Positions 1-9,400 of a DNA stretch of 32,633 bases are shown piece by piece. The first letter of the stretch is position 1; every line of letters begins with the position of its first letter. The position numbers were made by a program, and so were the translations under genes. The notes under the pieces were generated by a model. That model was not told the DNA's origin. It worked only from the letters and a program-made list of their open reading frames with translations, and made no database searches. This DNA comes from a bacterium TMED217 (GTDB lineage Bacteria; Fidelibacterota; Marinisomatia; Marinisomatales; UBA1611), in assembly GCA_002169695.1 (NCBI GenBank), contig NHJO01000004.1, forward strand, positions 1-32,633. The letters run 5' to 3'.

Positions 1-1788
1 CCATTAATAATAAACTATTTCTATATTATTGTTTCAGACTCAACAAATTTTTCAACAAAAAGCAATATATATTCATCAACCATTGACCCTAGACCAAACC
101 CTATTCAAATTCAATCAGTAACATATGATGATATTACTATGGATATTTTATGGGATGAGTCTTTAGATGGAGACTTTTTAAAATATGAACTTTATAGAGG
201 CCTTGATACTACGAACACTAATCTTTTAGAGACTTTTCTCGATAAACAGATAACAAGCTATAGCATTAATGATTTCGATCCATATACATCTAATTTTTTC
301 AGAATAATTGTTTATGATACATTAAATCAAAGTACGAAAGGCAATTTTTTATCTAATACAATTCAGCCAGCTCCTGAACCAGTAGATTTAGACCCTATTG
401 ATTCTTTTGGTAATGAGTTTTCTATAGTGTGGTCTATTTATCCCTCTGATAGCTTTGAACGTTACAACCTTTATCAGGCTTATGATATAGATATGACTAA
501 TAAAGAAATTATCTTTACAACCACAGACCGTTCAGTTAATACATATTCATCGATAGATAATGATTACGAAACCGATTATTATTTTCAAGTTTCTATAATT
601 GATAACTGGGGCTATGAAGTTTACAGTAATATAGAATATATCGATACTGAATATTTTACTTTCATACATAACTATGACTCAGGATCTGATGAAGATATTG
701 GCTATTATGGTATACAAAACGCATCTGATAAATATAAGATTATTGCAAAGACTAGTTTAGATGTAGTTATGGCTAGTACAGATAGGTATGGATCTAATTT
801 ATCATTCAACTCATTTAATTATGAAATTGATGAATCTCCTGTCAAACTATTGCAAACAGATAACCAAGACTATATTTTTATATCTAATATTGTTAATAGT
901 TCTAATGATACAGATATTAGGATAACAAAAACTGATCAAAATGGCGGAGTTATTTGGAATACTGTATATGGCTTTATTGATCCCTACAATCCAGGAGCTG
1001 GTAATGCCACATATGGAAATGATTTAGCAAATGATATTTCTATCACCGCAGATGGTGGCTATATTTTAACTGGACGATATCACTCCTCGCAGTCAGATAT
1101 TCTAATTCTAAAGTTAAATTCAGTGGGTGAAATAGAAAATATACATCAAATTTCTACTGCACCATCATCACAAAGGATTGTAGAAAATGGTCATGCAATT
1201 TTAGAAAATATCAATAACAATTATGTTATACTTGGTTCTATATCTGCATTTTCATCAACAGAACCCTCAAATGTTTGGCTAGCTGAGTTTGATCCCAATC
1301 AATCAGAATCTGGTGAAATTATTTGGTCATCCACATGGGATATAGATAACTATGACTATCCCAAAAGTATGATTATTAATCAAAATGGTGAATACACTAT
1401 ATCTGGATACTCATCAAATGATAATAATGGAGATAACGGTTCTTCTTGGATTATTAAAACAGATATAAATGGCAATGGTGAGGTTTTACAGCCATTCACT
1501 GGAAATAATTTTGTATTTAGTATGATTGAGATTGAATCAGGAGATTATATTTTAGCTGGAAAAAAAATTGAAGATTCCAATTCTCAAGGCTGGATAGTCA
1601 GTGTTGATTCAGAAGGTAACCAAAACTGGGAAAGACTCTATGGTGGCGATGATGTTGAAGTTTTTTATAGTATTCAACAAACCAGTGATATGGGGTATAT
1701 AATAACAGGTGAAACTAATTCAAACGGAGTATCTGATATTTACCATGTTAAAACAGACCCTTATGGTGAGGTAATAACAACAGAATAA
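1..1788 (+). CDS. FN3/beta-propeller surface-type protein (5' end outside window)
   Basis: The reading frame is open from base 1, so the first internal ATG (position 139) is not the true start; 595 residues are visible. The first ~215 residues hold about two and a half FN3-like repeats, with patterns such as 'YELYRG' followed by '...YYFQVSIIDNWG'. The rest is a series of ~50-residue blades of the type '(D)GGYILTG...SDILILKLNSVGE' and 'MGYIITGETNSNG...IYHVKTDPYGE', a repeat known from large secreted proteins of Bacteroidetes-like bacteria and expected to fold as a beta-propeller. Few cysteines and many Asn/Asp/Ser residues fit an extracellular protein. No C-terminal sorting domain follows the last blade; the protein ends 'GEVITTE'. 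It ends 3 bp from the stop of the convergent ROK gene. The specific role is unknown. Confidence 0.85.
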   Translation, partial: PLIINYFYIIVSDSTNFSTKSNIYSSTIDPRPNPIQIQSVTYDDITMDILWDESLDGDFLKYELYRGLDTTNTNLLETFLDKQITSYSINDFDPYTSNFFRIIVYDTLNQSTKGNFLSNTIQPAPEPVDLDPIDSFGNEFSIVWSIYPSDSFERYNLYQAYDIDMTNKEIIFTTTDRSVNTYSSIDNDYETDYYFQVSIIDNWGYEVYSNIEYIDTEYFTFIHNYDSGSDEDIGYYGIQNASDKYKIIAKTSLDVVMASTDRYGSNLSFNSFNYEIDESPVKLLQTDNQDYIFISNIVNSSNDTDIRITKTDQNGGVIWNTVYGFIDPYNPGAGNATYGNDLANDISITADGGYILTGRYHSSQSDILILKLNSVGEIENIHQISTAPSSQRIVENGHAILENINNNYVILGSISAFSSTEPSNVWLAEFDPNQSESGEIIWSSTWDIDNYDYPKSMIINQNGEYTISGYSSNDNNGDNGSSWIIKTDINGNGEVLQPFTGNNFVFSMIEIESGDYILAGKKIEDSNSQGWIVSVDSEGNQNWERLYGGDDVEVFYSIQQTSDMGYIITGETNSNGVSDIYHVKTDPYGEVITTE

Positions 1789-1791
1789 TAT

Positions 1792-2754
1792 TTATTGATT
1801 GAAACTATTTAGACACGAAGCACCTAAAATACCAGCCTCACCATCAGGTAAATCTGATAATAATATTTTTATCTTATTTTTTTGATATTTTGACCGATTA
1901 GCATTCATTGAATCTTTTGCAAAATCAAGTATCCTATGTTTAGCATTACTTAATCCACCATAAAACACAAAGGCCTCTGGCGATAAAATTTTTGCGATTT
2001 GAGCGAGTCCTAAGCCAAGCATATTCCCAGTATATTTATAAATATCCTTTACGATCTTTTCACCATTATCAAAAGCAATATCAAGCAATTTCCCATCAAT
2101 AGTTTGACTTTTTATGCTCTGTAGGAATTTATTATCTTGATATTCTTTTCTGTATTCTTGAACAGTATAATCTAATCCTTTCGCTGAGACATACATCTCA
2201 AGACATCCCTTCCTTCCGCACCCACAATCACGACCGTCAGGTTCAATTACTAGATGTCCTAACTCTCCAGCGAAACCATCATACCCATATACTAAGTTAT
2301 TATTAACTATTATTCCACTTCCTAGTCCAGTCCCAAGAGTAATAACCACAACATCATTCATTGATTTAGCTACACCATAAGATTTTTCACCTAATGCTGC
2401 TGCATTAGCATCATTTGTAATTGTTACAGGAATATTCTTAAAACTTTTTATTAAGGAAACTAAATTTAAATCATCCCATCCCTTTCCTAGATTAGGTGGA
2501 TTTATAACCATACCAGTAAAGTAATCCCCATTAGGTACTCCTACGCCGATATCTTTAATAAAATTTTGTAGATTTAACTCTGTCTCCCATAATTTTATTT
2601 TATTAAATATATTTTTAAACAATAATTCTGGAGCTTTATTAGAATTAGTTAAAATCGAGTTTTTTTTAATAATATGACCACAGCTATCAATTAAACCAAA
2701 AACTGTATTTGTACCACCAATATCGATCCCTAAAGAGTATTTGCGATCTGTCAT
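1792..2754 (-). CDS. ROK-family sugar kinase (probable glucokinase)
   Basis: This 320-residue protein matches the usual ROK kinase length. The phosphate-1 motif DIGGTNT is at 11-17, the catalytic Asp in 'TNDANAAALGE' at 115, and the phosphate-2 loop LGTGLGSG at 140-147. The ROK zinc site is complete: His167 in 'ELGHLVI', then Cys177, Cys179 and Cys184 in 'CGCGRKGCLE'. There is no N-terminal helix-turn-helix, so it is a kinase and not a ROK-type repressor such as Mlc/NagC. The family phosphorylates glucose, N-acetylglucosamine, N-acetylmannosamine or fructose; glucose is the most likely substrate here but the sequence does not settle it. It is cytoplasmic. It starts with ATG and sits 81 bp downstream of the PKD gene, separated from it by a terminator-like palindrome. 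Confidence 0.93.
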   Translation of the reverse strand: MTDRKYSLGIDIGGTNTVFGLIDSCGHIIKKNSILTNSNKAPELLFKNIFNKIKLWETELNLQNFIKDIGVGVPNGDYFTGMVINPPNLGKGWDDLNLVSLIKSFKNIPVTITNDANAAALGEKSYGVAKSMNDVVVITLGTGLGSGIIVNNNLVYGYDGFAGELGHLVIEPDGRDCGCGRKGCLEMYVSAKGLDYTVQEYRKEYQDNKFLQSIKSQTIDGKLLDIAFDNGEKIVKDIYKYTGNMLGLGLAQIAKILSPEAFVFYGGLSNAKHRILDFAKDSMNANRSKYQKNKIKILLSDLPDGEAGILGASCLNSFNQ

Positions 2755-2804
2755 TTGATTGAAATTATTTTATAATAATTAAATAAATAAAAATAGAGAC
2801 GCGG

Positions 2805-2833
2805 AAAAAACATCAATTTATCTTAAGATAAAT
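2805..2833 (-). terminator. Possible AT-rich terminator after the PKD gene
   Basis: An 18-bp perfect palindrome (2816-2833, ATTTATCT/AGATAAAT arms with central TA) begins 2 bp after the TAG stop of the PKD gene. In the transcript it is followed, after five bases, by a run of six U (plus-strand A run 2805-2810). This resembles an intrinsic terminator, but the stem is AT-rich and weak. A palindromic protein-binding site is the alternative. Confidence 0.45.
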
Positions 2834-2835
2834 AA

Positions 2836-3351
2836 CTAATCTGTAAGGCCTTGACGAATCTCCAAATCTACAATTGGTGCCTGGTTAGGTTCAGTCTCAA
2901 TTTGTACCGTTTTGGTAATGACTGTTGACTTACCATAATTATCAGATACAGTAAGTTCAAACGTATATTCTCCTGGAGTTCCTTCAAAAGAAACAATTCC
3001 AGAACTTGAATTTGGTCTTAGTCTAATTTTGTTCCCACTAAGTTGTTTCCAACTATAACGTATTCTATCTCCTTGGTCAGGATCAAACGAGCTAGTTGCA
3101 TCTAAAATCATAGGAAATGTATTTGTTTCAGGTCTACCATCATGAGGGATTTGGACTTTAAATTTTGTCTTTTCTTCTTGCTCAATACTTTCTAATTCAT
3201 TTATTTGGTCTTGTTTTTGCTGTTGCTGTTGTATTTTTAATTTTACTCTATCCTGGTATAAACGTTCACGTGTCTGACGTTCATACTCTCTCCATCCAAA
3301 GAGACTACAACCAACAATAACGATTAGAAATATAGCAAACCCTCTATTCAT
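2836..3351 (-). CDS. Membrane-anchored PKD-domain protein
   Basis: 171 residues. The N-terminus is a single hydrophobic segment (5-19) after Met-Asn-Arg, which should anchor or export the protein. 'IVGC' ending at Cys15 resembles a lipobox, but a plain membrane anchor is equally possible. Residues 21-65 are charged and Gln-rich (five Gln at 41-45) with coiled-coil character. Residues ~68-152 form a PKD-type beta-sandwich: 'LDATSSFDPDQGD', 'YSWKQLSG', then 'GEYTFELTVSDNYGKS'. The C-terminus 'NQAPIVDLEIRQG' looks like the beginning of a second such domain. It lies 63 bp downstream of the FN3/pseudo-caspase gene on the same strand and is the last gene before a terminator-like palindrome, so it probably shares that operon. 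A periplasmic structural or adaptor role is inferred from domain type only. Confidence 0.8.
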   Translation of the reverse strand: MNRGFAIFLIVIVGCSLFGWREYERQTRERLYQDRVKLKIQQQQQKQDQINELESIEQEEKTKFKVQIPHDGRPETNTFPMILDATSSFDPDQGDRIRYSWKQLSGNKIRLRPNSSSGIVSFEGTPGEYTFELTVSDNYGKSTVITKTVQIETEPNQAPIVDLEIRQGLTD

Positions 3352-3414
3352 AAGCTTAAATATAAATAATTTGTAATAAAATTGTAGTTATAACTTTAAT
3401 TAAAAATAAATATT

Positions 3415-6369
3415 TTATCTCAAATCTAATAATATTCTTTTTAGGTCAGATCCAATGAATTCTGGGTTCTGGATATTCTTATTATCTTCTAAAGTAGATA
3501 ATTCAGGAATTTTTCTATATAAATATTCTGCTAACTCCCCTAACTCAATTTTACTATCTGCACCCATTGCCTCTCCATTTAAGCCCTTAAATAAAAAATA
3601 AGAAAAAACACTATGTTTCATATCATCATTTTCTATTGAATTTTCTCCAGGGGTACAAGCTAATAAAAGGCTAATCTTATCTGATAATTCGGGATAACGA
3701 TAGCCATCTGTAATATCCGAAGGATTAATATATTTTATATCTAATATAAGTGTTATTGAATTAATATTTTGAAGTACAGATAACAATGATAGATTAGTTA
3801 AAATCTCTTCTAATGAACATAAAGAAACTGGCTTTAAAGCATTACCATCCTTAGGAATTAAAAATGGCTTTCCACCAGACCACATACCTAATCCAGAATA
3901 ATAAATATTAATATCAACAAATTCTATATTAGAATATTTACTTGATGAAACAACCCGATTTCGTATTATACCCTGATGTGGATCAAAAATTTTACTAAAA
4001 TCATTTTTTTCAGGACCAGACTCCATTTGCCATGGTTTTGATGGTAATATCTGGTAATCATCTAGACCAAAAGCATTCTGCATATATAGTCTAAATATTC
4101 GACCGTCTCTTTCAGTATATTTTAAACTAGGTAGAGATATATCATCGTACTTATCAATCGCTAATATAACGGCCATGCCATTAGGATTTCTTTTTCCAAT
4201 TGGGACATTTTTTTCTATATCTAACTCTCCTATTTTAACTGGATAGGGGATAACATTTTCAGCGCCAATTTCTTGTAACGCTAACTCACTTTTCGGTCTA
4301 TAATGCTTCATTAATTCAAGATTTATTTGATGCGTCTTTTCATTCTCTAGGTAATCTTTTGTTTTAAATTTTATTGCAAATTGGTCTCTATCACTTTTAA
4401 TCTTTAAATCTATATCACTATACTCACCCGGTTTTAATTCATCTAATTCTAGAAATCCAGTAAAGTCAATTGCTGAATATGTGTGATTTTCTAACAAATT
4501 AAAATCTACTCTTTCTGTTAACCCTTCACCTACATTTTGAATTCGAACTGTAAGATTAACATCTTCATTTTTGGGTATATAATTTGTGCCAAAATTATTT
4601 TCAATTGAATAATCTGCAAGAATGATTTTAGGTTTATCTACCGCTTTAGTATTTAAAGAAAACTCATATGGCTCTTTTGTTTTAAACCCATTTTCATCTT
4701 CTGCTATTATAATATATTTCCAATCCCCTGACTCTATTTTTAAACCAGCTGAAATATCAAATTCAAAATACTTTGCCTCATCAATATTTATATTATCAAT
4801 AATTTTAATCGTATCCATAATTATATCATTAACAATATCACTTATTATTAAAGGTTTAATTGATGCTTTAATATTCTTTGAGGGACTATTCCCATTATTA
4901 ATTAATGCAAATCGCAACTTCCCACTTTCTCGTGCACCAAGTGAATTATTTCCTGTATTATCTAACATTTTAAAATTTTTGATCTGTAAATCTGGAGGTG
5001 TATTTGTTCTGCCACATAAAACATCAGAAAAACCGCTATTATCTCCCTCTGCATCTACTGCTATAATCGTGTAACAATGTTCCTCATCATATCCAAGACT
5101 ATGATGTTTATATGCATTCGACTTTACTTTTTGAATAAATATAGTTGAGTCACTATCTAATTGCTTATATATTTTATATTCGAATGTACCAGGTACATTA
5201 TTCCAACTTAATTGATTTAGTCTAATACCACCGATAACATTTAAGCCACTAGGAGACTTTAGATATAACTTTGAACAATGTTTATCTGATAATTTGCTCT
5301 CTACCTTATATTTATCAATACTAGCTACCTGGTAACAATGTGTTTCTCCTGCCTCACATTCATCTTTATAAGAATTAACCTTAAGGGTCTTTATTAAGGC
5401 CCCATCTCTATAAAGATTATAATCTGTAGCTAAATCAACCTCATTCCAGATAAGATTAATTGAGTTTTCATTATTAAAAGATGATAATGTTGGTGGCTCA
5501 ACATAATCTCTCGTTCGTATTTCATAAGTTTCTGATGTTAAACCTTCAACGCCGCTAGCGCTAATTGAAGATATATTATAATAATAACTTGTTGAGAAAT
5601 CTAAACTATCCTCATCGAACATGGGTTTTACAACATATCCAATAGATTTATTATTTCGCTTTATATTGTACTCAGACGCGCCCTCTACATGGTCCCATTT
5701 AATTGTAATATTATTTTGATTTACTACCCCAGCAATATTTTGAGGGCTCGCTGTCAATCTACTATTACAAGATGGTTCACTCAGAACTCCGGTAATATCA
5801 TACTTTCCAATTGCATTTACTTGATAGCAGTACTTAACACCTGGGTTAACACTTGTATCGATATAAACATTATTTTCGACTACAGCTAAATGCTTATCAT
5901 CTCTGAGTATTTTATATTTTACGGCTTGACCTATGGCTTCCCAACTTAGTTGAATATATCTATCATTAGTCTTTGTACTGATTTTTTTCATACGTAGTGC
6001 TGGATCTTTTTGAATAGGCTTTACATTCGAATAAGTATATATGTATGGTACTTCTTTTTCTTTTTTAAGATTTAATCTAAGAAGTAAATCCCTGTTCCTT
6101 GCTTTTCTTGGGTTAATCTTGATTCTTACAGAGCCATCCTCGGGATGCAACGCAACTAAATAATAATAATCAGGACTTAAATCAGAGAATTCAAAACGAC
6201 CTTTACGATTTGTTTTAACCAAACCAATTTGTGATTCATCAATTGTAAAAAGTTTAACTTCTGCTCTTCTAGATGGCTTTCCCTCATCATTATAAATACT
6301 ACCTGATATTGATACCGTTTTTGAAAAACAAATCTCTATTATTACAAATACAAGTAATATATTTCTCAT
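3415..6369 (-). CDS. Secreted FN3 protein with a degenerate caspase-like domain
   Basis: I chose the ATG at 6369 (984 residues) because it gives a short signal peptide (1-16, 'MRNILLVFVIIEICFS'). A GTG 15 bp upstream at 6384 would give 989. Order of domains: carboxypeptidase-regulatory-like fold (~19-105), four FN3 repeats (~130-457), two CARDB-like beta-sandwiches (~460-575 and 580-688), and a C14 caspase-like domain (~729-980). The caspase fold is recognisable from 'GMAVILAIDKYDD', 'INIYYSG', 'LLLACTPGENS' and 'HSVFSYFLFKGLNG'. The catalytic His of the usual YYSGHG is Leu827 (YYSGLG, codon 3889-3891) and the catalytic Cys of the usual LDAC is Lys879 (LDIK, codon 3733-3735), so peptidase activity is not expected. 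Three FN3 repeats carry cysteine pairs 20 positions apart. It lies 55 bp downstream of the larger paralogue. Its role is unknown; a scaffold or binding function is inferred. Confidence 0.87.
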   Translation of the reverse strand: MRNILLVFVIIEICFSKTVSISGSIYNDEGKPSRRAEVKLFTIDESQIGLVKTNRKGRFEFSDLSPDYYYLVALHPEDGSVRIKINPRKARNRDLLLRLNLKKEKEVPYIYTYSNVKPIQKDPALRMKKISTKTNDRYIQLSWEAIGQAVKYKILRDDKHLAVVENNVYIDTSVNPGVKYCYQVNAIGKYDITGVLSEPSCNSRLTASPQNIAGVVNQNNITIKWDHVEGASEYNIKRNNKSIGYVVKPMFDEDSLDFSTSYYYNISSISASGVEGLTSETYEIRTRDYVEPPTLSSFNNENSINLIWNEVDLATDYNLYRDGALIKTLKVNSYKDECEAGETHCYQVASIDKYKVESKLSDKHCSKLYLKSPSGLNVIGGIRLNQLSWNNVPGTFEYKIYKQLDSDSTIFIQKVKSNAYKHHSLGYDEEHCYTIIAVDAEGDNSGFSDVLCGRTNTPPDLQIKNFKMLDNTGNNSLGARESGKLRFALINNGNSPSKNIKASIKPLIISDIVNDIIMDTIKIIDNINIDEAKYFEFDISAGLKIESGDWKYIIIAEDENGFKTKEPYEFSLNTKAVDKPKIILADYSIENNFGTNYIPKNEDVNLTVRIQNVGEGLTERVDFNLLENHTYSAIDFTGFLELDELKPGEYSDIDLKIKSDRDQFAIKFKTKDYLENEKTHQINLELMKHYRPKSELALQEIGAENVIPYPVKIGELDIEKNVPIGKRNPNGMAVILAIDKYDDISLPSLKYTERDGRIFRLYMQNAFGLDDYQILPSKPWQMESGPEKNDFSKIFDPHQGIIRNRVVSSSKYSNIEFVDINIYYSGLGMWSGGKPFLIPKDGNALKPVSLCSLEEILTNLSLLSVLQNINSITLILDIKYINPSDITDGYRYPELSDKISLLLACTPGENSIENDDMKHSVFSYFLFKGLNGEAMGADSKIELGELAEYLYRKIPELSTLEDNKNIQNPEFIGSDLKRILLDLR

Positions 6370-6424
6370 TGTCTTAATTAACACTGCAATATTATTCTAG
6401 AGTGTCTCTTAGACTTGCCCACAC

Positions 6425-9400
6425 TTACGGTAGGCGTAAAAGAACTCTATCAGGTTTTTCAGTGAAAAGTTGAGGCGTTTGAGGCAAACTTGAGTATAAA
6501 CTTTTGGTTGTATCATGTACATTTTTACGTATATAATTATGTAATTCTTCAACTGTAATGACCTTATCTCCATTGTCAGCATCACCGCGAAGTCCTTTTA
6601 ACATATAATAGGTAAAAATTCCATTATTAGCATCTGGATGATCATATGATTTTTCAGTTGTATTTGCAGCATAAAAGGTAGTTATACCTTTTGGTGGTAT
6701 TAACTCTTTTGGGAAAACCGGGACCACTACTTTTTCAACAACTTTTTCTTTCTTTTTCTTCTTTTTCTTCTTTTTCTTCTTTTTCTTCTTTTTGTCTTCA
6801 ACAACAACTGGTTTAGGAGGTTTTAAATTTTGAGTGAAACCAGAATTATTAAAATCAACATCCATAAAGACAAAAATGTCTCCAATGTTATCAATCTTTT
6901 CAATGTCTTGAAGCATTGAATAAAGATCTTTTATTTTAAAGAATGAATGTATCTTATTTTTATCTGCGTCATATGGTATAATACACTTATCACCAGCAAT
7001 TGTCGTTCCCTCACCAGAATAATATAGCATAAGATCAATTGTATCTATTTTAGAATATTGTGTCACAGATTCTATCTTATCTTTTATAAAACCTAAGTTT
7101 GGATTAAAAATTTCATTAAAATTATTTATTGTAATACCTTCATCAAAAAGCCAGAACTGTGATGGAATCATTTGATGATTTTTTATACCAAATAATTTAT
7201 TATAGTATTCTCTTACTATTTTTACATCTTCTTCAGAAGACTGATTCCCAGGAATTTTTTCTGTCCAGAATTGTTTGTTTCCAATGACAACCCCTATCAT
7301 GTCTCTTGATACATTCACATCTGGAAGATCACTTAATAGTCTGTGATATTCTGGTAGCTGGCCAGGAGGCTTAAAGTCAGACACAGAGGCATCTATCGCT
7401 TCTAAATCTGTTTTGCCTTTATAATGTTTCAGGGTTTCCAAATGAATAGGTATGGTTTTCCTAACATCAAAATAATCATACGTATCGAAATAAACAGTAA
7501 ATCGATCTTCTTTAGCAAGAACTTCGAAGCTATAGTCAAACCAAGCACCTCCTGGAACTAGGCCAAAAGTTTTGATCTCACCAGCATCATTAGTAAACCC
7601 TTCACCTCTTCTAAATGCAAGAACAGCTGTATCCGTTTTTCCTATTGATAAATTTTGAAATCTAACAGTAAGTGTTGTAGTCTCATTTTTTGGTATATAA
7701 TGATGTCCAAATTCATTATCTATTGCAAAATCAGATATTACTAAATTTGGAGGAACAACAGCTAATGTCGGAAAAACAACTTTTTCTGGAGCTAAATCCA
7801 TTCCGGCATACTCATCTATTCTAATATTAAATTTTCTTTCACCAGTCTCAATCTTTAGCTTTGCATATACAGGGAAATTAATTGTGATAGAATCGCCTAC
7901 GCCTAATACTGGTATCGTTGCGATAGTATCTATCACCAAAGATGGTGTATTAGAAAAATCGAGTGACTCAAGCCATGGTTTTAGCTCTCTTGCCGGACTA
8001 CGACCGTCATTAACTATTTTTACTACAATTAATCCTTTTTCTTTTCCATCAAGAATTTGATTGTCAGATTGTTCAACAAAAAATTTCTCAACAAGAGTCA
8101 AATGCGGTGGCGGTAATACCCATCCACACATCACAGGAGATAATGGACCTTCATCTCCATCAGCATCCACAGAAGACATTTTATAACAATATTCTGTATC
8201 AAACTCTAAACCCTTATGAATATAATAATTGCTTGTTGTCTTTGTCATAAACTGAGTCTCACCATTATCTTTATTGTGAGTGTAAATTTTATATTGAACT
8301 GCTCCAAGCATCTGCTTCCATCTAAAAATAACTCTTTTAACATCCCCTGTGAGCGTTAGACCTTTTGGATAGTTTACTAACACCTTATAGCATTCTTCAT
8401 TCGATGAAGGCCCTTCAGTTCCATATGCATCTTTTGCTGTTATTTTATAACAATAAAACTGCCCTGGATCAACGATATCAACATAAAATGTATCGGTAAG
8501 ATCTGCTAACAGAACACCATCTCTGTATACTTTATAGACATGATCTATCCTAAGTGGCAACTGATTCCATGTTAATGTAATTTGCTTCAAATCAGCTGCT
8601 CCTGACATTACTGGGGAAGTAACTTCTTCATGAGTACGACGATTTAATGGTACTAAAGGTCCATCATCACCGTCTTGATCAAAAGAAGCAATTTCATATT
8701 TAAAATCCTTATCATATATAAGATCCTTATCTATATAGAATAGATCTTGAGTAGTTAATATCAACTCACCATCAAGGTATAGATGATAACCACTAACTCC
8801 TTCTACAGATTTCCAAGTAAAACTAACAGTATTTCGCATTACCTCTGCAACGAAATTAGATGGAGGTGCGAACTGACCTTTGCCACACTCTGTTGTAGAC
8901 TGCTCCCCCTCGGTACCATATTGATCTGCAGCTGAAACTGAATAACAATATTCCTTACCAGGCGCTACATTATCAGAGAAGGATGGTTTGTCAAAATCAC
9001 CAAGATAACTACCATTACGGAAAACTTTATAAAAAGTTGCAATGGGTGAAAGATCAGTCCAAGATAGATCAACGGCATTCACATTACCTTGTGCTATTAG
9101 CTCAGGAATTAATACCTCAGGATGTGTATTTACAATAACATCTTCAGACATAGCTCCCTCATCATTATCCGGATCAATCGAGTTAATATTATATTTATAC
9201 TTTTTTCCCCATTCTAATGAATCTATATACGTTAATTCTTCTTGCTTTGAAATAAGAACACTATCACGATATAAAGCATATTTTTCAACGTTTGGTATCG
9301 AAATCCACTCTAATGTAACAATGCGCCCACTACCCTCTGTCTTTAAAGCACCCATTTTTATACTTGGTTTAAGAGTAGGATACTGATATGAAGATTTTTG

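Noticed and set aside
1700-1788. Type IX secretion C-terminal sorting domain on the propeller protein
   Set aside because: The protein ends a few residues after the last propeller blade, leaving no room for a sorting domain.
1792-2754. ROK-type transcriptional repressor
   Set aside because: There is no N-terminal helix-turn-helix; the protein begins at the phosphate-binding motif.
4622-5074. 150-codon plus-strand open frame inside the smaller FN3 gene
   Set aside because: It is antisense to a clearly conserved protein, and its translation shows no recognisable family. Similar antisense frames at 9042-9386, 11103-11378 and 31079-31462 were rejected for the same reason.
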